From assembly GCA_964547135.1 (NCBI GenBank), contig CAZJMK010000002.1:62001-126000 (forward strand): DNA of 64,000 bases. Reading direction: 5' to 3'. The notes below the pieces were generated by a model, which saw nothing but the letters and a program-made list of their open reading frames with translations, was not told where the DNA came from and searched no databases. The position numbers were made by a program, and so were the translations under genes. Numbering within the stretch: position 1 is the first letter of the stretch; the number at the start of each line of letters is the position of its first letter. Positions 17,332 to 25,942 of the stretch are shown here, one piece after another. This DNA is from JAJXSS01 sp964547135 (GTDB lineage Bacteria; Planctomycetota; Phycisphaerae; Phycisphaerales; Phycisphaeraceae).

Positions 17332-17685
17332 CGCCTCATCCGTCCGTGCAGGGTGATCGTCATGATGTGGTGGCTTGAACTTACGATCATGCTGATTCAA
17401 CACCACCCGTCACCCAACACGGCGGTTCACGACCCACCCCGCCTGCACCGACGCATCCGTGTGCGAACGATGGCACACGACAATGGGTGAAGGCTATGGT
17501 GATATCGGAATACCAATCATCTGAAATCACCTTCCGGTTATGAAGCATCACCAACGACAGATAAAAAGACGTTATAAGCGATACAAACCCCCTGCCTTGA
17601 TAAAGGACGGTATTATTACACCGTGTACGATGGGGTGGGCAACCCGCCTGCCCATGAGCGAAAGCCCATTTGGAACAACACTGTG

Positions 17686-17853
17686 CATTCACCCGGCCTC
17701 GCGGACTCGGCCCCTCTCCACCGAGGAGAGAATCGTCGCAAGACGCCACACTCGAATTGAAACCGCTCTAGAACAAATGACGCCGAGGGCTTCAGCCCCG
17801 GATCATACAAATCATCGTCAGATAAGAATCCGGCCCTGAAGGGCACGGCGTCA
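17686..17853. repeat. Repeats in the EAL-HDOD / fusion-protein intergenic gap
   Basis: In the divergent gap (17332-17991) a degenerate CCCTCTCC unit at 17686-17731 is followed by copy 3 of the GACGCCGAGGGC palindrome at 17778-17853. The rest of the gap holds no recognisable gene; promoters for both flanking genes must lie here but I cannot pick them confidently. Confidence 0.75.
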
Positions 17854-17991
17854 AAATCAGACCATTCGATCGTTCGGCCATGTTATTCAATCGTGGTAGC
17901 CAAACGCGAATAAATAGCCGATAATGGTTTGGTTGGACACACCTGTAACCCGGACACTTTGCCAACCAGTACGACACGGGGGGAGGCCCAC

Positions 17992-18876
17992 TTGAAGCAA
18001 CTGCCAAGGTTCATTTTGACGTTATTGTTCATACTCGCTTTTGAAGCGATCATCACCAGCATCGCATCGGCGCAGGTCGATGCCCTCACCCAGGCACGCT
18101 ATGACCTCAAACTGGCGTTCACCGTTGAAGGACAGGTGGCGGAAGTGCCGGTGCAGCATGGCCAGCGTGTCGAAGCGGGACAGACGCTCATTGCGTTGCG
18201 GGATGAAGAAGGGGCTGCACTCGTCGATTTGTGGAAGCTGCGGGCCGAGAGCGATTTGGAAGTACGCACCCGTGAGGAGCGGTTGAAGCTGGCGCAGTTG
18301 GAGGAATCAATGCTCAAAGAATTGCGCACGGGCAATGCCGCCAACCCGCAGGAATTACGCCGGGCGGAACTGGGCGCGGCGGTGGCAACGCTCGAACTGG
18401 CCACGGCTGTGCAGCAAAAGTTGGAAGCGAAACTGCAATACGATCAGGCCAAGGCCCGCCATGAACGATATCAGTTGCAGGCACCGCGGGCGGGAGTGGT
18501 GGAAGTGGTGGCTGTCGCAGCGGGGGAATCGGTCGAAGCCAACAAACCGGTGTTGCGCATGGTGGTGATCGACCCGCTGCTCATTGAAGCATGGGTGCCG
18601 TTGGAACAGTCGATGCCCTTGGCTGCGGAGCAATCGGTATGGGTGAAACATCGGCTGCCCGGCGAAAGCGAGCCGGTGATGGGGCGGATCATTTCCGTCG
18701 GTCAGGTGGCGGAGTCGGGCAGTCAGACGCGCATGGTGCGCATTGAACTGGCCAACCCCAAAGGTTTGCCGGCGGGCGGGCATGTCGATGTGTATTTCAA
18801 AGACCCCGCGCTGCCGACGACCGACAATGACAGCACGGCCCATCACAGCAGCGGGGCGCAGGAGGTGCGGCCATGA
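17992..18876 (+). CDS. HlyD-like periplasmic adaptor (membrane fusion protein)
   Basis: Using the TTG at 17992 (GGGAGG 5 bases upstream) gives 294 residues starting with a signal peptide or N-terminal anchor ('LPRFILTLLFILAFEAI') ending near 'ASA'. Then follow a biotinyl-lipoyl half-motif ('VPVQHGQRVEAGQTLIAL'), a coiled-coil hairpin (about 80-165, many Glu/Leu/Arg/Gln), the second lipoyl half ('RAGVVEVVAVAAGESVEANKPV') and a beta-barrel. This is the layout of adaptors that link inner-membrane exporters to outer-membrane channels. It overlaps the next gene by 4 bases (ATGA). No partner ABC or RND pump and no TolC-like protein is encoded next to it. Confidence 0.85.
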   Translation: MKQLPRFILTLLFILAFEAIITSIASAQVDALTQARYDLKLAFTVEGQVAEVPVQHGQRVEAGQTLIALRDEEGAALVDLWKLRAESDLEVRTREERLKLAQLEESMLKELRTGNAANPQELRRAELGAAVATLELATAVQQKLEAKLQYDQAKARHERYQLQAPRAGVVEVVAVAAGESVEANKPVLRMVVIDPLLIEAWVPLEQSMPLAAEQSVWVKHRLPGESEPVMGRIISVGQVAESGSQTRMVRIELANPKGLPAGGHVDVYFKDPALPTTDNDSTAHHSSGAQEVRP

Positions 18877-20768
18877 GTCAAACCATGACGGCCACGCGCC
18901 AGCCGCGCGGCTGGGACCATTTGATTGCGCAACTCACCACGCTGACCGAGCGCCCTGCTTTCGTGCGCGGCATCCTTGAATTGCAATGCCGCATCGTCGC
19001 GGCGGAATATGGGGCGATCTGGGAATTGGGGACGGAAGGCAAACCCGTGCCGACCGCCGCCTGGCCGGCGAGTTTGGAACAGCAGGGGGCGGACAGTGAT
19101 GTGCTGAAAATGCTGGGGCAGGCAGCTCAGGGGGGCATGGAGCGCGGGCTTTCGCATGTGCTCAAAATCGAGACGGCAGGCGAACAGGCAGGCGGTTCGG
19201 GCGCGCATATTTTTGTGACGATACTGCGCGTGGGTGGTCAGCCGGTGGGTTGCACGACGGTGGTGGCCGACTGCCGTGACCCCGAAGTGATTCACAAAAC
19301 CGTACCGATGCGTGAACTGGCGGGCGGGTTGTACGAAGGTTTTTTTGCCCGGTTGGATGCGGCAGCGCGGGCGCGTGAAGCCGAGCAGGTGCGTCAGGCC
19401 ATGGCCGTGCTGGCGGTGGCGCAGGAAGGCAAGGGTTTCAAGGGCGCATGTCTGAATTTGGTCAACGAACTGGCACGGCAACTGCGCTGTGATCGGGTCA
19501 GCGTCGGGTGGCAGAAAGGGCGATTGGTGAAGTTGGTGGCGATGAGTGACACCGATCAACTCAAGCGTCACAGTGACGAGGCGGGGGCGCTTGAAATAGC
19601 CATGGCCGAGTGCATTGATCAGAAGCAGCCGCTTGTGGCGCCGTTGCCGGAGGATGTCGAGCCGCTGCTTTCACAGGCGGTGATTTTCAGTCATAAAAAA
19701 TTGCTCAGCGGTCGTGACAATGCCAACGTGTTGTCGGTGCCGTTGCGTCATGGGGATGAGCATGTCGGGGTGTTCACGCTGGAGCGTGAGGGCAAGCCGT
19801 TTGATGCGGCACTGGTGCAGCGGTTGCAACTGTTGGCGGATGTGCTTGGGCCGCAGTTGGCGGATCGTTATGAAAGCGATCGGCTGCTGGTGGGTCACGC
19901 CTGGCGGAGTGTGAAGTGGACCGGGTCGTACCTGGTCGGCCCCAAGCATGTGGCTTGGAAATTATTGGGCTTGACGGTATTGACGGTGTTGATGCTGACA
20001 CTGGTGGTGCCCTGGCCGTATCGGGTGAGTTCGGACTTTCGGTTGGAGGCACATGAGCGAAAGGTGTTGCCTGTGCCGTATCAGGGCAAACTGGCGGTGG
20101 TGCATGTGCGTCCGGGGGACAAGGTGAAGGCTGGGCAGTTGCTGGCGGAGTTGGACAGCCAGGAATTGCGCTTGCAGTTGGCGGAGGCGACGGGGCGGTT
20201 GCGTTTGTCACAGGTGGAACACGATCAGGCCAAGGCCGAGGGCAAGCAGGCGGATGCGGCCAAGGCGTCGGCCAACATCATGCAAAATCAGGCACGGGTC
20301 GATCTGCTGACTTATCAGATCAGCATGGCACGGATCACCAGTCCGGTGGAGGGCGTGGTGCTGGAGGGGTATTGGGTGGACAAGGTCGGGTCGATGCTGG
20401 AACTGGGCACCAATTTGTTTGAGGTGGCGCCGTTGGCGGGACTGACGCCGGTGCTGAAGGTGCATGAGTCGGACATCAACGCGATTTTGCAGGCGTTGGG
20501 TGATGGGCGTGAGGGATTGAAGGGGGAATTGGCGACGCGCAGTGTGCCGGAGTTGAGCTTTGCGATATCGTTTGATCGGATTGTGCCGCTGGGCAAACCG
20601 GTCGAGGGTAAAAACGTGTTTGAAGTATGGTGCAGAATGGAGGAGCCTGCGACGTGGATGCGTCCGGGCATGGAGGGCATTGCCAAACTGGAGATTGACC
20701 ATCGCCCGATTTTCTGGCTGCTGACGCACCGGATTGTTGATACGTTGCGGTTGTGGTTGTGGCTATGA
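18873..20768 (+). CDS. GAF-domain membrane fusion protein (GAF-GAF-TM-HlyD)
   Basis: A 631-residue fusion. Residues about 15-165 and 175-335 look like two GAF-type sensor domains ('VRGILELQCRIVAAEYGAIWEL' and 'GACLNLVNELARQLRCDRVSVGW'). One transmembrane helix at about 359-383 ('KLLGLTVLTVLMLTLVVPWP') is followed by a HlyD part: 'VHVRPGDKVKAGQLLAELD', a coiled hairpin rich in Gln/Lys/Ala, and 'ARITSPVEGVVLEGYWVDKVG'. So a cytoplasmic GAF module is fused through the membrane to a periplasmic adaptor, suggesting export controlled by a cytoplasmic signal. It is coupled to the upstream adaptor by a 4-base overlap. The ligand of the GAF domains is unknown. Confidence 0.85.
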   Translation: MSQTMTATRQPRGWDHLIAQLTTLTERPAFVRGILELQCRIVAAEYGAIWELGTEGKPVPTAAWPASLEQQGADSDVLKMLGQAAQGGMERGLSHVLKIETAGEQAGGSGAHIFVTILRVGGQPVGCTTVVADCRDPEVIHKTVPMRELAGGLYEGFFARLDAAARAREAEQVRQAMAVLAVAQEGKGFKGACLNLVNELARQLRCDRVSVGWQKGRLVKLVAMSDTDQLKRHSDEAGALEIAMAECIDQKQPLVAPLPEDVEPLLSQAVIFSHKKLLSGRDNANVLSVPLRHGDEHVGVFTLEREGKPFDAALVQRLQLLADVLGPQLADRYESDRLLVGHAWRSVKWTGSYLVGPKHVAWKLLGLTVLTVLMLTLVVPWPYRVSSDFRLEAHERKVLPVPYQGKLAVVHVRPGDKVKAGQLLAELDSQELRLQLAEATGRLRLSQVEHDQAKAEGKQADAAKASANIMQNQARVDLLTYQISMARITSPVEGVVLEGYWVDKVGSMLELGTNLFEVAPLAGLTPVLKVHESDINAILQALGDGREGLKGELATRSVPELSFAISFDRIVPLGKPVEGKNVFEVWCRMEEPATWMRPGMEGIAKLEIDHRPIFWLLTHRIVDTLRLWLWL

Positions 20769-20872
20769 AATTTCGAATTTCGGATTTCGAATTTCGGATT
20801 TGAAGATTAGCCGTGCAGCGTTTTCTTCGTTCGATCTTTTCGAAATTCGAAATTCCAAATTCGAAATTTGTT
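20768..20872. repeat. AATTTCGA tandem repeats abutting a start codon
   Basis: Runs of TTTCGAATTTCGGATTTCG (20768-20805) and TCGAAATTCGAAATTCCAAA (20837-20868). The second run ends only a few bases before the ATG of the M50 gene, replacing the place of a ribosome-binding site. The same tandem occurs at 23064 and 32321. Confidence 0.9.
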
Positions 20873-20873
20873 T

Positions 20874-23033
20874 ATGGAACGTCCCACTTTTTCACAATCA
20901 TGGTCGCGGGTCAATCGGCTGACGCCCACGCTGCGCCCGCAGGTACAGATTCGTCGCCGCAGTTTTCGCGGCATGGCCTGGTACGTCGTGCATGACCCGA
21001 TCAGCAACCAATTCTTCCGCCTCAACCCGGTGGCCTATCACCTGGTTGGTTTGCTTGATGGCAAACGCAGTGTCGATGAGGTCTGGAAAATGACCCTCGA
21101 CAAGTTCGGCGACGACGCCCCGACGCAGCAGGAAGTCATCGGCCTGTTGAGCCAGTTGAATCAGTCCAACCTGTTGCGCATTGACCTTCCGCCGGACGCA
21201 CAACCCTTGCTGGCGCGACAACAACAACGCACTGCGAAAAAAATCGGTCAGAGTGCGATGAGTCTGATGTTTTTGCAGATTCCGCTGTTTAACCCGGACC
21301 ACCTGCTGCAAAAACTTTACCCCCTGTTTCGACCGATGCTGTCCCGCGGCGGGCTGGTGCTCTGGGCGGCGTGGCTGATATTCGCCCTGAGCGTTTTTCT
21401 GCCCAATTTCAGAGAGTTTTGGCGCGACACCGGCAGCCTATTGGCCCCGGCCAACTGGGGCTGGATGATTGTGATTTTCATCGTGACCAAGGCCTGGCAT
21501 GAACTGGGGCACGGGCTGATGTGTCGCCGCTTCGGCGGAGCGGTGCCCGAAACCGGGGTGATGATGCTGGTAATGCTGCCCTGTCCGTACATGGACACGA
21601 CCAGTGCCTGGAGCTTTGACAGCAAATGGAAACGCATATTGGTCGGCGCCGCAGGCATGATGTTTGAACTGACGCTCGCAGCCGGGGCGGCGATTGTCTG
21701 GGTGAACGCCGATTCGGGCACCCTCACCAAACAACTGGCCCACAATGTGGTGCTGCTGGCTTCCGTGGCGACAATTCTTTTCAATGCCAATCCGCTGATG
21801 CGCTTCGACGGTTACTTCATGCTTAGTGATGTGCTGGAAGTGCCCAACCTGTATGAACGGTCGAATCGGCACTTGCACTACCTGGCACAGAAATATGCGT
21901 TTGGGTTGAAACATGCCCAGCCGGTGTCGAGTCAGCAGTCGGAAAAATCGCTGCTCACGCTGTTCGGCATCGCGGCAGCGGTGTACCGGGTGATCATCAT
22001 GTTCGGTATCACGCTCTACATCGCAGGGTTTGCCTTCACCATTGGTTTAATGCTCGCAGCCTGGACGCTGATTACCTGGTTGTGCATTCCGACAGGGAAA
22101 TTTTTACATTGGCTGTTCACCAGTCCGGCTTTGTATCGCAAACGTGCCCGTGCCTTTGCCGTCACCGGCGGAGTGCTGGCGGTGTTGCTGCTGGTGCTGG
22201 GCATTTGGCCGATGCCCGAACATCGCCGAACCCAGGGCGTGGTCGAGGCAGCCCAGCGACAGGATGTGGTTGTCGGAGCCGACGGTTTCGTGCAAACGGT
22301 GGAAGTCGAGGCTGGTGATTTTGTCAAGCAGGGACAGGTGCTGATGCGCCTGCGCAACCCGGAATGGGAAGCCCGCAAACTCGAATTGGAAGGGCAGATC
22401 ACCGCTTTGAAAATCACCCAGCGCGAAGCCCTGGCCGGCAAACCCACCGAACGACAGATGGCCGACGCACGCTTGAAAGCGATGCAGGAGGAACAAGCCG
22501 AGTTGGCGCAGCAAATGCGTGACCTGGTGCTCATCAGCCCGCGTAACGGCAGGCTCGTGGCCCCGGCCTTGCGCGCCTTGCAGGGGGCGTACTTGAAGCG
22601 CGGCAAGCAGATTGGTCAGATCATCGACCCGCAATCGCTGCGTGTCACCGCTTTGGTGGATCAGGCACAGAACACGCTGGTGGGTTTGCACCAGGTGGGA
22701 AAAGTGGAAATGCGCACCGCGAGTCAGAAGTCGCTGGCCATCGAAGGACGGGTGCAGCAGGTGTTTGACTCCGGCTGGTCGCAACTGCCCCACCCGGCGC
22801 TGGGCTATCAGGGCGGCGGACTGATACCGACGGATTCGCAGGACCAGCATGGCATGACCACGCTGCGCCCGCAGTTCACGTTGTGGTTGTCCCTGCCGAC
22901 GGAATCGCAGCAGGTGAACACCCTGCCGGGGGAGCGCGTGTACGTGCGCTTCACATTGGCGGAACGTCGGCCTTGGTTGCACCAGTGGGCGCATCGCTTG
23001 CGCCAGTTGTTCCGGGAGATGGTGATGATTTGA
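20874..23033 (+). CDS. PqqD-like / M50 peptidase / HlyD fusion membrane protein
   Basis: A 719-residue multidomain protein. Residues about 30-110 form a PqqD-like small domain ('FRLNPVAYHLVGLLDGKRSVDEVW'). The central membrane part (about 155-430) has the M50 site-2-protease zinc motif H209-E-L-G-H213 and the second motif N306-P...F-D312-G313 in 'NANPLMRFDGYFML'. The C-terminal third is HlyD-like, with a lipoyl motif 'VGADGFVQTVEVEAGDFVKQGQVL', a coiled coil and a barrel. Such proteins are called putative peptide zinc metalloproteases. PqqD domains bind leader peptides in RiPP systems, so a peptide substrate is a reasonable inference. ATG 20874 lacks a ribosome site because a tandem repeat abuts it. 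It lies 105 bases after the GAF-HlyD gene. Confidence 0.87.
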   Translation: MERPTFSQSWSRVNRLTPTLRPQVQIRRRSFRGMAWYVVHDPISNQFFRLNPVAYHLVGLLDGKRSVDEVWKMTLDKFGDDAPTQQEVIGLLSQLNQSNLLRIDLPPDAQPLLARQQQRTAKKIGQSAMSLMFLQIPLFNPDHLLQKLYPLFRPMLSRGGLVLWAAWLIFALSVFLPNFREFWRDTGSLLAPANWGWMIVIFIVTKAWHELGHGLMCRRFGGAVPETGVMMLVMLPCPYMDTTSAWSFDSKWKRILVGAAGMMFELTLAAGAAIVWVNADSGTLTKQLAHNVVLLASVATILFNANPLMRFDGYFMLSDVLEVPNLYERSNRHLHYLAQKYAFGLKHAQPVSSQQSEKSLLTLFGIAAAVYRVIIMFGITLYIAGFAFTIGLMLAAWTLITWLCIPTGKFLHWLFTSPALYRKRARAFAVTGGVLAVLLLVLGIWPMPEHRRTQGVVEAAQRQDVVVGADGFVQTVEVEAGDFVKQGQVLMRLRNPEWEARKLELEGQITALKITQREALAGKPTERQMADARLKAMQEEQAELAQQMRDLVLISPRNGRLVAPALRALQGAYLKRGKQIGQIIDPQSLRVTALVDQAQNTLVGLHQVGKVEMRTASQKSLAIEGRVQQVFDSGWSQLPHPALGYQGGGLIPTDSQDQHGMTTLRPQFTLWLSLPTESQQVNTLPGERVYVRFTLAERRPWLHQWAHRLRQLFREMVMI

Positions 23034-23040
23034 ATGGAAT

Positions 23041-23434
23041 CAACGAAGTGGCCAAGTGATGATAATTTCGAATTTCGAATTTCGAATTTCGAATTTATCA
23101 AGCCAAGGACGAGGAGTCCCCGCAGGTGACGACGAGGACTTGGGTATTGCACGAACTGGCCAAGTGGCCGAGTAAAGATTCGCCCTCACCCTAACCCTCT
23201 CCCGGGGGGAGAGGGGACAGGCAAATGGTCAAGTGGCCGAGTGGTCAAGTTAAGAAACAGTATTCGGAAGTTAGCGCTGCGATTGATCGCGTCTGATCGG
23301 AGTAGTTAATCGGTGAGTCGGTTGATCGGTGAATCGGTTAGAAAAGGCAAATACAATTTTGAACGAGTCGCCGAGTACAGTTCAGAATACCCGGGTCCTT
23401 GCTCGCCTGCGGCGAGCTTCGTCCCCGGCTTGAT
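23041..23434. repeat. Intergenic repeat cluster between M50 and SecA-like genes
   Basis: The 420-base gap is made almost entirely of modules seen elsewhere: AATTTCG tandem (23064-23097), GCCAAGGACGAGG...ACTTGGGTATT unit (23099-23148), GTGGCCGAGT tandems (23150-23174 and 23225-23252), CCCTCTCCC palindrome (23182-23220), a GCGCTGCGATTGATCGCGTC unit (23257-23300), an AATCGGTGAGTCGGTTGATC tandem (23304-23340) and a reversed ACTTGGGTATT-like unit (23381-23434). No gene is seen. Confidence 0.85.
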
Positions 23435-23453
23435 CGCGTGCAAATGAATCAAC

Positions 23454-25454
23454 ATGACCGCAACACCGATTCAATCTGACCTGGACTTTTGGTCGATGCT
23501 GCGGACACGCAGGCGGCAAATACAAATGCTGCGCGGGATGGACGCCGCCGCCAACCGCTGGGTGGCCCGTGCCAGGCACGCCAAAAAAGGATTGGGCTAC
23601 CTGCACGCTCAAGCCCAGGCAGCGGTGGCATTGGAACCCACCTGGTCAGGGCTGACGGAAACCGCCCTCGATGAAAAGTTGGTTGAACTGCGGGCGATTT
23701 TTGCACGTCGTCGCCATGAAGATGAGCATGTGCGACAAGCCTTCGCAGCCGTGCGCGAAGTGGCCCGGCGGACCACCGGCGAACACCCGTACCCCGTGCA
23801 GGTGATGGGGGCGATGGGGCTGTTTCACGGGCAGATCGTGGAAATGGTGACCGGTGAAGGCAAAACGCTCACCGCATCATTGGCAGCAGCCGTGCTCGGC
23901 TGGACCCGTCAACCGGTGCATGTGGTGACGGTGAATGATTATCTGGCGCAGCGCGATGCGGACAGTCGCAACCCGATTTTCAAACGTTGCGGGCTCGTGG
24001 CCGGGGCGGTGGTGAATGAAACCAAGGAGCCGCAGCGGCTGCAGGTGTATCGTCTGCCGATCGTTTACACGAGCGCCAAGGAGGTCATGGCCGACTGGCT
24101 GCGCGATCAACTGCGCCTGGGGCGGATCACCGACCCGGTTTCGACGCGCTGGTTGCAGCCGGAGGTCTGGCAGGATTGGCGGCTGGGTCGATCAAGGCAG
24201 ACGCAGGTGATGGTGCCGGGGTTGTTTGCTGCCATTGTGGATGAAATCGATGCGATATTGATTGACGAAGCGGTCACGCCGCTCATCATCGCGCAGGACC
24301 GTGGCGAAGATGCACAGGGAAAGATTTACAGCCGGGCGAGGGAACTGGCACTGCAACTGACGCAGGGCGAACATTTCAAACTCAAGCTCGATGACAGACA
24401 GGCGGAACTCACGACAGCTGGTCGTGAAAAATTGGCGGAGCTGGTGCGTGAGAATGACCATGCGTTGTTTCGTGCACCCAGGCGCGGCGCGGAACTGGTG
24501 AGTCAGGCCCTGGTGGCCGACCTGTGTTACCACAAGGGCGAGCATTACCAGGTGGTCGAAAAGAAAATCGTCATCGTCGATGAATACACCGGTCGATTCA
24601 TGGCCGACCGTCAGTGGCAGCATGGGCTGCATCAGGCGGTGGAAGCCAAGGAACAGGTGCCGATCACCGCGGATCGTGACACGCTGGCGTCGATCAGTTT
24701 TCAACGCTATTTCAGGCAATATCGTCACCTCTGCGGCATGACGGGCACGGCGGCGGAAGCAGCGCCGGAAATGGAACGCACCTATGGTTTGCCCGTGCGC
24801 ATCATTCCGACCCATCGGCTGATTCAACGCCGGGCGATGCCCGATCGCATTTTTGTGAAGGCGGCGGACAAGTGGACGGCCGTCGCCAATGAGGTGGCAA
24901 GGCTGCACCAGCAGGGTCGGCCTGTGCTGGTGGGCACCCGCTCGATTGATGCGTCGGAAAAGCTGGGCGAACTGCTCCAACAGCGCGGGTTGTCCGCGGT
25001 GATTTTGAACGCGGAGCATCACAAGGTGGAGGCTGAAATTATCAGCAAGGCTGGCCAACGCGGAGCGATCACCGTGGCGACCAACATGGCCGGTCGCGGC
25101 ACGGATATCAAGCTGGGCGCCGGCGTGGCGGAACTGGGCGGGTTGCATGTGTTGCTGACCGAGCGTCACACGGCCCGGCGTGTGGATCGGCAGTTCATCG
25201 GTCGAGCCGGTCGGCAAGGCGACCCGGGGTCGTCGCAGGTGTTTTGTGCGCTCGAGGATGATTTGGTGATCAAGTACGCCCCGCGTTTGGCCAAGGCGCT
25301 GCGCAGGCGTTACGAGGGCAGGGGGTTGGAGGCACCGGGTTGGACCAGCCGGGTGTTCGACTGGGCCCAGCGCACAGCCACACGCCGCTCACTGGCATCC
25401 CGCCTGATGCTGATTCGACAGGACCATGACTTGGATAAGTCACTGCCGAGGTAG
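23454..25454 (+). CDS. Shortened SecA-like ATPase
   Basis: A 666-residue SecA homologue. NBD1 carries Walker A 'MVTGEGKTLT' (G134-K137-T138) and Walker B 'VDEIDAILIDEA' (about 261-272). A preprotein-cross-linking-type domain follows ('LCYHKGEHYQVVEKKIVIVDEYTGR'), and NBD2 has 'LCGMTGTA', 'VATNMAGRGTDI' and 'QFIGRAGRQGDPGSS' (about 579-593). After 'ALEDDLVIKYAP' only about 65 residues remain, so most of the helical scaffold, the two-helix finger, the helical wing and the C-terminal zinc tail of housekeeping SecA (about 900 residues) are absent. The motor is intact, so this is a specialised SecA-like ATPase and not a decayed copy. It follows the M50-HlyD gene on the same strand, behind a 420-base repeat gap. 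Confidence 0.9.
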   Translation: MTATPIQSDLDFWSMLRTRRRQIQMLRGMDAAANRWVARARHAKKGLGYLHAQAQAAVALEPTWSGLTETALDEKLVELRAIFARRRHEDEHVRQAFAAVREVARRTTGEHPYPVQVMGAMGLFHGQIVEMVTGEGKTLTASLAAAVLGWTRQPVHVVTVNDYLAQRDADSRNPIFKRCGLVAGAVVNETKEPQRLQVYRLPIVYTSAKEVMADWLRDQLRLGRITDPVSTRWLQPEVWQDWRLGRSRQTQVMVPGLFAAIVDEIDAILIDEAVTPLIIAQDRGEDAQGKIYSRARELALQLTQGEHFKLKLDDRQAELTTAGREKLAELVRENDHALFRAPRRGAELVSQALVADLCYHKGEHYQVVEKKIVIVDEYTGRFMADRQWQHGLHQAVEAKEQVPITADRDTLASISFQRYFRQYRHLCGMTGTAAEAAPEMERTYGLPVRIIPTHRLIQRRAMPDRIFVKAADKWTAVANEVARLHQQGRPVLVGTRSIDASEKLGELLQQRGLSAVILNAEHHKVEAEIISKAGQRGAITVATNMAGRGTDIKLGAGVAELGGLHVLLTERHTARRVDRQFIGRAGRQGDPGSSQVFCALEDDLVIKYAPRLAKALRRRYEGRGLEAPGWTSRVFDWAQRTATRRSLASRLMLIRQDHDLDKSLPR

Positions 25455-25508
25455 GGGGTGGCGCAATAACAAAATCGTGGTTATAAATTGCTGAAGTGGC
25501 CCGATAAA

Positions 25509-25538
25509 TTGGACATGTGAAAAACCCGATGTTAAGAT
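25509..25538 (+). promoter_or_regulatory. Sigma-70-like promoter of the TAC module
   Basis: TTGGAC (25509-25514) and TAAGAT (25533-25538) are separated by 18 bases, and the toxin ATG follows 14 bases later. The surrounding DNA is clearly AT-richer than the SecA-like gene. Transcription would be expected to be autorepressed by the antitoxin, but I see no clear palindromic operator. Confidence 0.5.
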
Positions 25539-25551
25539 ATAACTAAACTCC

Positions 25552-25923
25552 ATGGATGGGCATCCAACGACAACAACGGTTTATCGAGGGCCATGCTGCA
25601 CCATACGATTTGCCGTTGGCGACAACGCAAAGATGCCGGCTTCGGACTTTTTTTATCATGAATTGAACGATAAGCAGCAAAGAAAATTCATGGCTTTGTT
25701 TACCCGCATGGGTGATCATGGGAAAATCCATGATGAAGAAAAATTCAAGCATGAGCAGGACAAACTTTATGCTTTCAAGATTTTCAAGGCGCGCATCTAT
25801 TGTTTTCGAGACGGCAACGATTGGGTGTTGACCAACGGATGCTTCAAAAAAAGCAACAAGGCAGACCCGAATGAAATCGCGCGAGCGACAAGGATCATGA
25901 ACGAAGCAATCAATCGCAGTTAG
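25552..25923 (+). CDS. higB: Type II toxin, RelE/HigB (Gp49-like) family
   Basis: A 123-residue basic protein. 'ASDFFYHELNDKQQRKFMALFTRMGDHGKI', 'KFKHEQDKLYAFKIFKARIYCF' and 'WVLTNGCFKKSNKADPNEIARATRIM' follow the layout of the Gp49-like HigB/RelE mRNA interferases, including the basic C-terminal helix. It should cleave mRNA on the ribosome unless bound by the antitoxin 19 bases downstream. The start could also be ATG 25633; I keep 25552 because 'CTIRFAVGDNAKMP' looks like the first strand of the fold. Base composition is AT-richer than neighbouring genes, suggesting transfer. Confidence 0.85.
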   Translation: MDGHPTTTTVYRGPCCTIRFAVGDNAKMPASDFFYHELNDKQQRKFMALFTRMGDHGKIHDEEKFKHEQDKLYAFKIFKARIYCFRDGNDWVLTNGCFKKSNKADPNEIARATRIMNEAINRS

Positions 25924-25942
25924 AAGAAAGAAGAGGGAACCA

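Noticed and set aside
23041..23434. CRISPR array, because of many short tandem units
   Set aside because: Units are of different types and lengths with no constant repeat-spacer periodicity, and no cas gene is present.
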